DNA of 64,000 nucleotides from Verrucomicrobium sp. (lineage in GTDB: Bacteria; Verrucomicrobiota; Verrucomicrobiia; Methylacidiphilales; UBA1321), in the NCBI GenBank assembly GCA_017849585.1, contig JAFIGT010000029.1, forward strand, positions 1 through 64,000, read 5' to 3'. Below are positions 8,961 to 18,035 of this stretch, piece by piece. The number at the start of each line of letters is the position of its first letter. Position 1 is the stretch's first letter. The translations under genes and the position numbers were made by a program. A model generated the notes under the pieces. It had not been told where the DNA came from and did no database searches. It saw nothing but the letters and a program-made list of their open reading frames with translations.

Positions 8961-11900
8961 TTCTGGTGCTTCGCGACGCGACGCAATGTCCGCTCCAGTT
9001 CACGCAACTGGATCGGCTTCGTCAGATAATCATCCATCCCCGCCTGCAAACATTTCTCCCGATCGCCCGTGAGCGCGTTGGCCGTCAACGCCACGATGTG
9101 GGTGGGGGAATGATTCAGGCGTGAGGTCGAAGCCTCGACCGACCGGATCGCCGCGGAGGCCGCATAACCATCCATCTCCGGCATCTGCACATCCATGAAA
9201 ATCACATCGTAATTCTGCTGCCGGAACGCATCCACCGCAAGCCGCCCATTATTCACCGCCTCGGCTTTGCAACCCAGCTTCGCCAGCATCAGCGTGACCA
9301 CCTTTTGGTTCACCAGGTTATCCTCCACAACGAGGATCTTCAGATCCGATTCCTCACTGGGCGCGAGATCCCCCAATCCTGCGCGATCCCGCGATTCCTG
9401 CACCGCATCCCCCACCCGCTCATCCATGTTCAACGCCTGATGCACCGCATGCCGCAGCTGGTGATAATGCACCGGCTTGTTCAAAAGATGGCGCGGCGCG
9501 CTCGTGGGAATTTTATCCACCTCCGGCAGATGATCATTGACCGCCGAAAGAAAGATCAACGGCAATTTCGGGAAAAGCGTTGGCAACTGCTCCAGCAGGG
9601 AAGAAGCCACCCCGTCGGATAAATTGCTGTCGAGAATCGCCAGCCGGATATCATTCGGCTCCTCCAGGATTTTGCGCGCCTCCGCAAAAGTACGGACCCC
9701 CTTCGGTTGCAATCCCCACCCCTGCAGCAATTCCGCCAGCGAACGACGCAACGACTGGTTATCATCCACGATCAACACCGACAGACCCCGCAGGCGCGGA
9801 TCGACCTCATCCGGCGCCTCGCTTCCGGCTTCAGCCGGATCAACCACCTCGGTGGGCAACGTAAACGTAAAGACGGAGCCATCCTGGGGGCGACTCTGCA
9901 CCCGAATCTCACCGCCCATCAGCGCCACAAGATTCTTGCAGATGGCCAACCCCAGCCCGGTGCCGCCAAAACGCCGCGTCGTGGAGGAGTCCGCCTGGCT
10001 GAACGGCTTGAAGAGGCGCGAGAGTTTGCTCTCCTCAATCCCAATGCCGGTATCGCGCACATTGAATTCCAAAACAATGCGGTCGCCTCCCTTCCATTGC
10101 GTTCCAACATCAATGACGCGGACCGAAAGTTCCACTTCGCCCTGCGGTGTAAATTTGATCGCATTGGCCACGAGATTGACCAGCACCTGGCGCAATCTCG
10201 ACCAATCGCCCCGAATGCAGGGAGGCACGTTCTCGGCCAGAGTATAGATCAGCTCAATATGCCGCGAGGCCGCGCGCTGCGCGTAAAGCTCGAGCACATC
10301 CTCGATCGTACTGCGCAACGGCAGCGGTTGCGCCTCCAGCTCCAGGCGGCCCGATTCGATTTTGGAAAAATCGAGAATGTCATTGATGAGCGTGAGCAGC
10401 GACTCGCCGCAATTGCGCACCGTCTCCAGATGATCCCGCTGCGTGTTGTTCAGCGGCGTGTCGAGCAGAAGGCTGGTGAAACCGATCAACCCGTTCATGG
10501 GCGTGCGGATTTCATGGCTCATCACCGCCAGAAACTCGCTCTTCGCACGATCGGCACTTTCGGCCGCCGCTTTTGCCAGTCGCAATTCCTCTTCAATCTT
10601 CTTGCGCCGGGTGATGTCCATCCCGGTGCCGATCATGCGCAACGCGCGGCCTTCCGCATCGCGCTCGACAACCCGTCCGCGCGTGCCAAACCACATCGGT
10701 TCACCCGACTTCGTGGCACTGCGATATTCCACATCAAAGAATTCAGTCTCGCCACTGACGTGGGCATCCAGCAGTTGCTTCACACGGGGCAAATCTTCCG
10801 GATGAATCGTCTTGTCCCAAAATTCGATGCGGGGAATGGTGTCCTTCTCGTCGTAACCCATGATGCGCGACCATTCCGAGCTGAAGTAGACCGCACCGGT
10901 GGGCACGAGCCAGTCCCAAAGATATTGCTTCGACGCCTTCAGCGCCATGTCCAGCCGCTGCTCGTTCAATGCGATGGTCTGCTCGGCACGCTTGCGCTCA
11001 CTGATATCGCGCAGCACGACCAGCATGGCTTGCTCCCCATTGATCATCACCGGAGTGAGCGTCGATTCCGTCGGAAAATCCTCGCCCGTCATCCGGCGGT
11101 GCACCCACTCAAAGCGATGAAATCCACGCTTACGGGCGATGGTGTCCATCTCCGCCCCTTTGTCAATCGAGGCGCGCCCATCGGGTTGCGTCTCCGGCGA
11201 AAAACGGGAGGGGCGCTGGCCGAGAATACGTTTCTTCTCAGGGCAACGCAGCATATCGAGCGTGGCCTGGTTGCAGTCGATAATCCCGCGCTGGTTGTAA
11301 AGCATGTGCGCATCAATCGAGTGTTCGAACAGAATGCGGAATTTCTGCTCGGAAAGCACGCGCTCGGTGATCTCATTTTGAATCCCCATGTAATGCGTGA
11401 TGTTGCCATGCTCGTCGTGCAACGGTTGGACGTCGATCGCGGCCCAGTATTTGCGCCCATTCTTGTTATAGTTGACCACCTCGACGCGAAATCCTTCGCC
11501 CCGCTGAAGCGCGGATCGCATCATCAGGCGGGTGGCTTGATCGGTGTCCTGACCTTGCAGGAAAACTCCGGGCTTCTTCCCCAGAACTTCATCCAGGGTG
11601 TACCCGGTGATGCGCGTGAATCCCGGATTCGCCCACTGGATATGACCTTGCGGATCGGTGATGATAACGCCGTTGTGCGTACGCATGGCCACCAGGGCAA
11701 GCGTCTGCCGGTCATCAAGCAGATGCTGAATCTTCAGATTATGCGCTTCAAGGTTCGCGATTTTGCCACGCAGTTCATTTTCCAGAGCGGCCGCAGTTTC
11801 CACCGCGTGCTGGTGCAAATGGATGGCATGGCGGACGGCCACGATGGACAACCAAAAGATCAACCCGCTGGCCGCAACCACCAGATCCATCAAGCCAATT

Positions 11901-12031
11901 CGCCAGCCCGCGTGTGTGAATGCGTGAAAAATCAGGCCCGTCAAAATCGCAAGGCAGGCACATAAGATCAATGGCCACGGCAGTGCTTGCCGCAGTCGCA
12001 CAAGTGAGGCTGGCTTCGGTAAATGAAACAT
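8957..12031 (-). CDS. Membrane hybrid sensor histidine kinase (3 PAS, 2 REC)
   Basis: About 1024 residues from the ATG at 12031; a GTG at 12040 would add three. Order: two TM helices (about 18-70), three PAS/PAC domains (about 115-485), a HisKA phospho-acceptor helix with the His in MSHEIRTPMNG, a HATPase domain (NLVANAIKF, DTGIGI, GGTGLGLAI), then two receiver domains (LSVLIVDDN, acceptor Asp in LAILDSN; KILVVEDN, acceptor Asp in FMDVQMPEMDG, Lys in YLTKP). PAS1 has LOV-like FLQGQDTD and NYNKNGRKYW motifs but lacks the photoactive Cys. No partner regulator is adjacent. Output is probably by phosphorelay to a distant HPt protein. Confidence 0.95.
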   Translation of the reverse strand: MFHLPKPASLVRLRQALPWPLILCACLAILTGLIFHAFTHAGWRIGLMDLVVAASGLIFWLSIVAVRHAIHLHQHAVETAAALENELRGKIANLEAHNLKIQHLLDDRQTLALVAMRTHNGVIITDPQGHIQWANPGFTRITGYTLDEVLGKKPGVFLQGQDTDQATRLMMRSALQRGEGFRVEVVNYNKNGRKYWAAIDVQPLHDEHGNITHYMGIQNEITERVLSEQKFRILFEHSIDAHMLYNQRGIIDCNQATLDMLRCPEKKRILGQRPSRFSPETQPDGRASIDKGAEMDTIARKRGFHRFEWVHRRMTGEDFPTESTLTPVMINGEQAMLVVLRDISERKRAEQTIALNEQRLDMALKASKQYLWDWLVPTGAVYFSSEWSRIMGYDEKDTIPRIEFWDKTIHPEDLPRVKQLLDAHVSGETEFFDVEYRSATKSGEPMWFGTRGRVVERDAEGRALRMIGTGMDITRRKKIEEELRLAKAAAESADRAKSEFLAVMSHEIRTPMNGLIGFTSLLLDTPLNNTQRDHLETVRNCGESLLTLINDILDFSKIESGRLELEAQPLPLRSTIEDVLELYAQRAASRHIELIYTLAENVPPCIRGDWSRLRQVLVNLVANAIKFTPQGEVELSVRVIDVGTQWKGGDRIVLEFNVRDTGIGIEESKLSRLFKPFSQADSSTTRRFGGTGLGLAICKNLVALMGGEIRVQSRPQDGSVFTFTLPTEVVDPAEAGSEAPDEVDPRLRGLSVLIVDDNQSLRRSLAELLQGWGLQPKGVRTFAEARKILEEPNDIRLAILDSNLSDGVASSLLEQLPTLFPKLPLIFLSAVNDHLPEVDKIPTSAPRHLLNKPVHYHQLRHAVHQALNMDERVGDAVQESRDRAGLGDLAPSEESDLKILVVEDNLVNQKVVTLMLAKLGCKAEAVNNGRLAVDAFRQQNYDVIFMDVQMPEMDGYAASAAIRSVEASTSRLNHSPTHIVALTANALTGDREKCLQAGMDDYLTKPIQLRELERTLRRVAKHQN

Positions 12032-12217
12032 CCCGGTCACGAATTGGTTGCTAACTAAATCGTCCGCGCAGAAGTAAAACTTAATGCAATACGGAGGGCG
12101 CCATACTTTTTAGATCCTAAAGAATCCCCTGCAAAAAACCGGAACCCGGCAGATTTTGCCGAACTCCCAGCACCCGGCATTGCCAAGCGACACACGTCGC
12201 GTTATTAGTGAGGAATC

Positions 12218-12607
12218 ATGCCTTGGTCTGAATACGCCGTCGTTGCCTTGGGCAGTGCGCTGGGAGGCGTCACTCGCTTTTGGCTTTCCGGCCTGGTCGC
12301 CAACCGCTACGGCAATTGGTTTCCGTTTGGCACGCTCGTGATCAACGTCAGCGGCTCCTTCATCATCGGCTTTGTCGCCGCGCTCTCCTCGACAGACAGC
12401 CGTTATCTCATCCACTCCAATGTCCGTACCTTCCTCATGGTCGGCTTGTGCGGCGGCTACACGACGTTTTCCTCCTTCAGCCTCCAAACCCTCTCCCTCG
12501 CGCAAGACGGTCAATGGCTTTACGCTGTCTCCAATATCGTCGGTTCTGTCCTGCTTTGCCTCCTCGGCGTCTGGCTCGGCTATCTGGCGGGGCAGCTTCT
12601 GAACTGA
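12218..12607 (+). CDS. fluC: Fluoride channel FluC/CrcB
   Basis: A 129-residue protein with four hydrophobic helices. The family motifs are GGVTR (16-20), the pore Asn in INVSGSF (about 43) and the GGYTTFSSFS segment (79-88) that carries the Phe-box and central sodium site. FluC exports toxic fluoride as a dual-topology dimer. The DUF190 gene lies 43 bp downstream, a common pairing. I looked in 12041-12217 for a fluoride riboswitch and saw no convincing core. Confidence 0.93.
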   Translation: MPWSEYAVVALGSALGGVTRFWLSGLVANRYGNWFPFGTLVINVSGSFIIGFVAALSSTDSRYLIHSNVRTFLMVGLCGGYTTFSSFSLQTLSLAQDGQWLYAVSNIVGSVLLCLLGVWLGYLAGQLLN

Positions 12608-12650
12608 TCTCACCATCCGCTTCACTCCCAACCCAACCAAGGAATCGATC

Positions 12651-12992
12651 ATGTCTCTGCCTGAAGATGGAAAAATCCTGAAAATCTACATTGGTGAAAG
12701 TGATCGCTGGGAACACAAACCGCTCTACGAGGCGATTGTGGAAAAGGCAAAGGAACAAGGCATGGCGGGTGCAACCGTCCTGCGCGGACCGATGGGATTC
12801 GGCGCGACGAGTCATCTGCACACGGCCAAGATTTTGCGCCTCTCGATGGATTTGCCGTTTATCATCGAAATCGTCGATACAGGCGAAAAGATCGAGAAAT
12901 TTCTTCCCACGCTCGACACGATGATCACCGGCGGTCTGGTCACGATTGAGGATGTGAAAGTGATTCATTATCGGGCGGCGCAACCAAAATAA
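12651..12992 (+). CDS. DUF190 protein, FluC partner
   Basis: A 113-residue protein of the DUF190 family, recognised by the N-terminal LKIYIGESD, the central GATVLRGPMGFG and SLDLPFIIEIVD-like strand (here LSMDLPFIIEIVDT). The fold is related to PII-like regulatory proteins. The family is often next to, or fused to, CrcB/FluC, so a regulatory role in fluoride export is likely but not proven. The spacing here suggests an operon with fluC. Confidence 0.85.
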   Translation: MSLPEDGKILKIYIGESDRWEHKPLYEAIVEKAKEQGMAGATVLRGPMGFGATSHLHTAKILRLSMDLPFIIEIVDTGEKIEKFLPTLDTMITGGLVTIEDVKVIHYRAAQPK

Positions 12993-13118
12993 CCCGATTT
13001 GCAAGGCCCTGGGCGTAACGTCGATTCCCACGATACAAAATGGGTGAAATCGACGTTGCCATTGATCTTCGGGCCGCACCCGGCATAGTCGGTGCTCTTC
13101 TCATCGATACGTACTTTT

Positions 13119-13616
13119 ATGGCTACCCCGACTTCCACCACACTCATCTACAAGGCAAAATCCAAGCTCCACGGTTACGGCCTGTTCGCCAAGGTGGATA
13201 TCAAGCGCGGACAAAAAATCATCCAGTACATCGGCAAGTCCATTACCTACGATGAATGTGACGAAATCACTTCGCGCCGCTACAAATCCGCTGCCGCGGA
13301 AAACCGCGCCTACGCCTTTGTCTTTCAGGTCACGAAGGATTACTTCATCGACGGCAACGTGCCGAACAACCTCGCGAAGTTCATCAACCACTCCTGCAAC
13401 CCGAATTGCGAAAGCTACATCTACCGCCGCGAAGTGTGGATTCGCGCCCTGCGCCCGCTCAAAGCCGGGGAGGAACTCACCTTCGATTACGGTTTCGACA
13501 TTCTCGAAGGTATCGCCTCGCCCTGCGCCTGCGGTGAACGCGGTTGCGTCGGCTACGTCATGGACAAGAGCTACCGCTCCTATTTCAAGAAGCACGTCGC
13601 CCCGCTCATGGAGTAA
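13119..13616 (+). CDS. SET-domain protein lysine methyltransferase
   Basis: A 165-residue protein started at the ATG at 13119; an in-frame ATG at 13092 would add nine residues. It is essentially a bare SET domain: KSKLHGYGLFA (SAM-binding start), FINHSCNPNC (pseudoknot motif), GEELTFDYG with the catalytic Tyr, and a post-SET CACGERGCVGYV cluster. Bacterial copies are usually explained by transfer from eukaryotes or by ancient spread; known bacterial homologs methylate DNA-associated or host proteins. No histone-like gene is adjacent, so the substrate is unknown. Confidence 0.9.
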   Translation: MATPTSTTLIYKAKSKLHGYGLFAKVDIKRGQKIIQYIGKSITYDECDEITSRRYKSAAAENRAYAFVFQVTKDYFIDGNVPNNLAKFINHSCNPNCESYIYRREVWIRALRPLKAGEELTFDYGFDILEGIASPCACGERGCVGYVMDKSYRSYFKKHVAPLME

Positions 13617-13637
13617 TGGGAACGGGGCGCTGCTCCC

Positions 13638-14405
13638 CTACACGAGATTCGCGCGGATGTAGTCGAAACTTTGCTTGAGTGAGTCGAGCGGCGAACCGGG
13701 GCAGGTGTCTTGCTCCACCACGAACCATTGACAGCCGGATTTTTCTGCGGCAGCGATGATCCTCTTGAAGTTCAGATTGCCCGCGCCGATTTCACAGAGC
13801 TGCGGTTTGTTTTCCGCGTTGGTCAGGTAATCCTTCAGGTGAATGATCGGCAGTCGATTTGCCAACCGCTCACACCACTCCACGTTTTCGCCACCGCCGA
13901 AATGGACCCAGTACGTGTCCGGCTCGCCCTGCAGATACTTCGGATTCGTCTTCTCGTAGATATGTTCCAGCAACGTCTTGCCCTGCACCTTGCGGAACTC
14001 GTGATTGTGATTGTGGTAGCAGAGCGTCAGGCCCGCATCGGCCAGCACTTTGCCGGAGTGATCGAGACCCTTGATCAGGCTCGCCACGCTCTCCGGCTTG
14101 TCGAATTCGATTCCCGCGGGGAAAGGGTAGGCCGTGATTTTGCAGCGCAGTTTTTGCAACCGCTCCACGACTTTCTCCGGCGTTTTTAAAATCACATCAC
14201 CCGACTCATGCGTGGCGCAGCAGATCAGCCCCTCGCCATCGAGAATCGTGTTCAGTTCCTCTTCGGGAATCGGCCCCATGCCGCTGACCTGCACCGCGGT
14301 GTAACCGATGGCGCGGACTTGTTTGAGGGTTTTGGCAATGTCGGCGGGTGTCTTCAGCAGATCCCGGCACGTATAGAGCTGAGCGGCAACTTGGGTGAGT
14401 TTCAT
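13638..14405 (-). CDS. Sugar phosphate isomerase/epimerase (AP-endonuclease-2-like TIM barrel)
   Basis: A 255-residue TIM-barrel protein with the xylose-isomerase-like features expected of sugar isomerases: GYTAVQVSG at strand 2, YHNHNHEF at the metal site, HLKD and the C-terminal Glu in FVVEQD. These bind a divalent metal and interconvert sugar or cyclitol intermediates. It lies 18 bp downstream of a Gfo/Idh oxidoreductase gene, the last gene of a run of four on this strand. This is the common pairing for catabolism of modified sugars or inositol-like compounds. The exact substrate is not readable. Confidence 0.85.
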   Translation of the reverse strand: MKLTQVAAQLYTCRDLLKTPADIAKTLKQVRAIGYTAVQVSGMGPIPEEELNTILDGEGLICCATHESGDVILKTPEKVVERLQKLRCKITAYPFPAGIEFDKPESVASLIKGLDHSGKVLADAGLTLCYHNHNHEFRKVQGKTLLEHIYEKTNPKYLQGEPDTYWVHFGGGENVEWCERLANRLPIIHLKDYLTNAENKPQLCEIGAGNLNFKRIIAAAEKSGCQWFVVEQDTCPGSPLDSLKQSFDYIRANLV

Positions 14406-14422
14406 GAGTTGATGGGGTTAGG

Positions 14423-15595
14423 TTAACAATCGAGCAGGTAATTCCCTGCCGCGCCGCGATAACGGCGCACTTTTTTGCGGAAGGTGGATTGGCGGATGAG
14501 CTGTTGCAGCAACCGATCGTATTCGGCGGCCTTGATGGGAAGCGTGATGGCCTTGTCCTTGAAGGAAGCCAGCAGCATCGCGTTGATCAGCTCCACGGAA
14601 TGAATGCCCTCGACGCCCGGCGCGAGCAATTTTTCGCCGTGCAGAATCGCGTTCGTGAAATTCTTCAGGATGCCCGTGTGTTGCTCGCCGCGATCGCGAA
14701 TCGGGATTTCGATCTTCCACGTGGCGGGCACCTGGTACGCTTCATTCGTCGTGCGGCTGTAACGCGACGTCGGGATTTCATTGCGCCAGAAAGTCAAGTT
14801 ACCGTTTTCCAGCGTGAGCCGACCGCGATCGCCCGCCACTTCGAGGCGATTCACGCCGGGCGCTTCGCCGGTGGAAGTAATCAAGGAAGCCGTGGTGCCA
14901 TTGGCGTATTCCCACGTCGCGGTTACTTCGTCCTCCACTTCGATGTCGTGGTAACGGCCGATATGGCAGACCGCGCGGATCTTTTGCGGCATGCCAAAAA
15001 TCCACTGATACAGATCGATGTTGTGCACGCACTGATTGATCAGCACGCCGCCGCCTTCGCCCTTCCACGTCGCGCGCCAGCCGCCGGAATTGTAATAGGC
15101 CTGCGAGCGGAACCAATCGGTGATGGTCCACTGGATGCGCTGGATCGCGCCGAGTTCGCCCTTTTGCACCAACTCGCGGATCTTCTGGTAATGCGGGTCT
15201 GTGCGCTGGTTGAACATCGCGGCAAAGACGAGCTTCTTGTTCGTGTACGCGGCGATCAGCTTTTGCGCATCCGCCTTGTGCACCGAAATCGGCTTCTCCA
15301 TCAGGACATGCAGTCCCGCCTTGAACGCCGCAATGCCAATCGGCGTGTGCGAGTAATGGGGCGTCGCAACCAGCAGCGCATCGATCGCGCCGGAACGGAT
15401 CAACTCGCGGTAGTCGGTGAAGGTTTGCAGCTTGGCGTAGGGCTTGAGGCGCGGCGCATCGACGTCGCAGACCGCAGTGAGCTGACAGCCGGGGATTTTC
15501 CCGTCGAGAACCGTTTGGACGTGGTACCGGCCCATATTGCCCAGACCCACGATGCCGAGGCGAACGACTGACAATTTGGACGATGACTTTTTCAT
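14423..15595 (-). CDS. Gfo/Idh/MocA-family oxidoreductase
   Basis: A 390-residue NAD(P)-dependent sugar or cyclitol dehydrogenase. I chose ATG 15595 because the Rossmann motif GIVGLGNMG then lies about ten residues in. The cofactor-proximal EKPISVHK carries the catalytic Lys of the family, and the second domain contains GGGVLINQCVHNIDLYQWI. It is a tandem duplicate of the gene at 15674-16846: long stretches such as ITDWFR and GRYHDIEVED are shared. The C-terminal extension after the catalytic domain differs. The cluster suggests oxidation at different positions of related sugars. Confidence 0.9.
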   Translation of the reverse strand: MKKSSSKLSVVRLGIVGLGNMGRYHVQTVLDGKIPGCQLTAVCDVDAPRLKPYAKLQTFTDYRELIRSGAIDALLVATPHYSHTPIGIAAFKAGLHVLMEKPISVHKADAQKLIAAYTNKKLVFAAMFNQRTDPHYQKIRELVQKGELGAIQRIQWTITDWFRSQAYYNSGGWRATWKGEGGGVLINQCVHNIDLYQWIFGMPQKIRAVCHIGRYHDIEVEDEVTATWEYANGTTASLITSTGEAPGVNRLEVAGDRGRLTLENGNLTFWRNEIPTSRYSRTTNEAYQVPATWKIEIPIRDRGEQHTGILKNFTNAILHGEKLLAPGVEGIHSVELINAMLLASFKDKAITLPIKAAEYDRLLQQLIRQSTFRKKVRRYRGAAGNYLLDC

Positions 15596-15673
15596 GAGAG
15601 GCGAAACCATGGTTCCACCCTAGTGGATGGAACCAAAATCGCGATTCATAAAACTAACGGTAATCCGGCGGGA

Positions 15674-16846
15674 CTATTTAAATGATTTGCTGAAATCAGT
15701 CACCGTCGCGGTCTTGACGACCTTCTTTTTGCGCGGCTTCGATGTTGCGACCAACTTCTTCAACATCTTCTCGAACTTCGCACCGGGCAGCGGCACATCG
15801 ACCGTTTCTCCCAGCAGGGAGGACATCAGGATGGCATTGCCGAGCTCCACCGAGTGAATGCCTTCCGGCGCGGGCGAGAGCAATTTTTCGCCATGAAGAA
15901 TGGCGTTCGTGACATTCTTCAGGATGCCGATGTGCTGCTCGCCTTTTTGCGTGACCGGAATTTCCACATTCCACGAGGCCGGACGACCGAAACTTTCCGT
16001 GGTCGTATTGCTGAATTCGCTCATCGGAATTTCATTGCGCGTGTAGTGCAGCTTGCCGCCTTCCATCACCAGCTTGCCTTGTTCGCCGGTGATCTCCAGT
16101 CGGTTCGTGCCGGGAGCTTCGCCCGTGGAGGTGATGAAAACGCCAGTCGCGCCACTCTTGTATTCAAAGTAGGCGGTCACGTTGTCCTCGACCTCGATGT
16201 CGTGGTAACGGCCGAGTTGGCAGAAGCCGCGCACCTTGTCCGGCATGCCGAAGATCCATTGGTAGAGATCGAGATTGTGTGGGCATTGATTCAGCAACAC
16301 GCCGCCGCCTTCACCGCCCCACGTGGCGCGCCAGCCGCCGGAAGAATAGTAGGCCTGCGTGCGGAACCAGTCGGTGATGATCCAGTTCACACGCTGAATT
16401 TTTCCGAGTTCGCCACCTCGCACGAGCTCGCGGATTTTCTGATAAATGCTGTCCGTGCGCTGATTGAACATCGCCGCAAATATCTGCTTCTTGCCCTTCG
16501 GCTTGTAGGCCGCGATCAGCCGTTCGCAATCCGCCTTGTGCACCGAGATCGGTTTTTCCACGATGACATGCAGGCCGGATTTCAGCGCGGCAATGCCGAT
16601 GGTGGTGTGATCATAGTGCGGCGTCGCGATCAGCACCGCGTCGATCAGGTCCGACTTCAGGAGTTGCTTGTAGTCCGTGAAGTGCGCGTATTCCGGATAG
16701 TGATCGAGCTTCGATTGTTTCAAATCGCAAACAGCGGTCAGTTCCAAGTTCGGAATCTTGCCAGCCTTGATCCACGAGATGTGGGAGCTGCCCATATTGC
16801 CCAGGCCGATGATGCCGAGGCGGACGACGGAAGTGGATTTTTTCAT
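15674..16846 (-). CDS. Gfo/Idh/MocA-family oxidoreductase (tandem paralog)
   Basis: A 390-residue protein closely related to the gene just downstream: GIIGLGNMG Rossmann motif, EKPISVHK with the catalytic Lys, GGGVLLNQCPHNLDLYQWI. The C-terminus is a Lys-rich tail. It lies 25 bp downstream of the third oxidoreductase gene, so the run 17957 to 13638 is probably one transcript. The substrate is unknown; context with uxaC and a shared operator hints at uronate or related sugars. Confidence 0.9.
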   Translation of the reverse strand: MKKSTSVVRLGIIGLGNMGSSHISWIKAGKIPNLELTAVCDLKQSKLDHYPEYAHFTDYKQLLKSDLIDAVLIATPHYDHTTIGIAALKSGLHVIVEKPISVHKADCERLIAAYKPKGKKQIFAAMFNQRTDSIYQKIRELVRGGELGKIQRVNWIITDWFRTQAYYSSGGWRATWGGEGGGVLLNQCPHNLDLYQWIFGMPDKVRGFCQLGRYHDIEVEDNVTAYFEYKSGATGVFITSTGEAPGTNRLEITGEQGKLVMEGGKLHYTRNEIPMSEFSNTTTESFGRPASWNVEIPVTQKGEQHIGILKNVTNAILHGEKLLSPAPEGIHSVELGNAILMSSLLGETVDVPLPGAKFEKMLKKLVATSKPRKKKVVKTATVTDFSKSFK

Positions 16847-16871
16847 ATAGAGAAAGGAAAGAGGAGGGGGA

Positions 16872-17957
16872 TTATTTTTGCGCCGCGCGGAAGGCGTCGG
16901 CCTTTTGTTGGGCGAGCATCGCGAGCTCTGTTGCCTTGAACGCGTGGACTTGCGTCATCGCCTTCTCCGTGCGATTCAGGCAATCGAGAATCAACTGACC
17001 GAAATAGGGGAAGCCGACCTTGCCCTTGCAATCGATCATCTGCTCTTTTTCCTTGTTCGTCACAAAGACGAGATCGCCGCCGGTCTCGCGTCCGAGATCG
17101 AGATACTTGCGCACCTCGATGAAACCGTCCGTGCCGAGCACGAAGAGGCGACCATCGCCCCAGCCGCGCAAGCCATCCGGCGTGAACCAGTCGAGCCGGC
17201 AATAATAGGACGCGCCCGTATCAGCGAGCAGGCTGGCTTCGCCGAAATCTTCAAAGCCCGGCTTGTCGGCGTTGGCGAAATTATCGACCCGCGCAAAATT
17301 CACCGAAGCGTCCTTCGCTCCCGTGTAGGCGAGGAATTGCTCGAATTGATGCGAACCGATGTCGGTGAGAATGCCGCCGTATTTCGCCTTGTCGAAAAAC
17401 CAGTCGGGACGGCTCGCCTTGCTCAGTTTATGCGGCGCCAGGTTGATCACCTGCAGCACGCGACCGATCGCGCCCTGCTGGATGAGTTCGCCCGCGTACC
17501 AGGCTGATTCCACATGCAGCCGTTCGCTGTAATAGACCATGTACTTGCGGCCCGTCGCGGCCACGACCTTGCGCGCTTCCGCGAGTTGTTCGAGCGTGGT
17601 GAAGGGACTCTTGTCCGTGAAGTAATCCTTGCCCGCCTTCATGACGCGACAGCCGATATCGCCGCGTTCTGAGGGAATCGCCGCCGCTGCGACGAGTTGA
17701 ATTTCCTGATCCTCGAGAATCTTCTCGAAGGAATCGACCGCCTTGGCCTGCGGATAGCGCGCGAGAAAATCCGCGACCCGTTTGGGGTCACGATCGTAGA
17801 CATACTTGAGGACACCGCCGGCTTCGATCAGACCGTTGCATTGTCCGAAAATATGGCCATGATCGAGGTAGGCGGCCGCGAAGATGAATTCGCCGGGTTT
17901 GACCACCGGCTGAGGCCGGCCGGAGGGAGCGTAGTTGAAACCTTCTTTGGATGACAT
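16872..17957 (-). CDS. Gfo/Idh/MocA-family oxidoreductase, divergent member
   Basis: A 361-residue protein of the same superfamily but of another branch. The N-terminal Rossmann region lacks the usual GxGxxG and instead reads FAAAYLDHGHIFGQCNGL, a variant seen in many putative dehydrogenases of this superfamily. DKSPFTT replaces the EKP motif, keeping the Lys, and GGILTDIGSHQFEQFLAY occupies the active-site segment with the conserved His. It is the first gene of the minus-strand run and is divergent from the LacI regulator, with the palindromic site at 18001-18013 between them. Confidence 0.85.
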   Translation of the reverse strand: MSSKEGFNYAPSGRPQPVVKPGEFIFAAAYLDHGHIFGQCNGLIEAGGVLKYVYDRDPKRVADFLARYPQAKAVDSFEKILEDQEIQLVAAAAIPSERGDIGCRVMKAGKDYFTDKSPFTTLEQLAEARKVVAATGRKYMVYYSERLHVESAWYAGELIQQGAIGRVLQVINLAPHKLSKASRPDWFFDKAKYGGILTDIGSHQFEQFLAYTGAKDASVNFARVDNFANADKPGFEDFGEASLLADTGASYYCRLDWFTPDGLRGWGDGRLFVLGTDGFIEVRKYLDLGRETGGDLVFVTNKEKEQMIDCKGKVGFPYFGQLILDCLNRTEKAMTQVHAFKATELAMLAQQKADAFRAAQK

Positions 17958-18000
17958 AGAATGGGCTTGAGTTAAGAAAAAAATCGGAATAACTTGATAC

Positions 18001-18013
18001 CAACACGTGTTAG
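18001..18013. promoter_or_regulatory. Probable LacI-family operator
   Basis: AACACGTGTT is a perfect palindrome (18002-18011) followed by AG. It sits in the 78-bp space between divergent starts of the oxidoreductase run and the LacI gene. The 11 bases ACACGTGTTAG recur upstream of uxaC. Size, CG centre and position fit a LacI-family operator controlling both directions. Confidence 0.65.
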
Positions 18014-18035
18014 CTCAATAATCTCTCCGCGTCAA

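Noticed and set aside
9707-11965. A 752-codon plus-strand frame opposite the hybrid kinase
   Set aside because: It is a shadow of the kinase gene: Arg/His-rich composition, no domain, and full overlap with an obvious protein.
12041-12217. Fluoride riboswitch before fluC
   Set aside because: No recognisable crcB-motif core or pseudoknot; only an unremarkable AT/GC mix.
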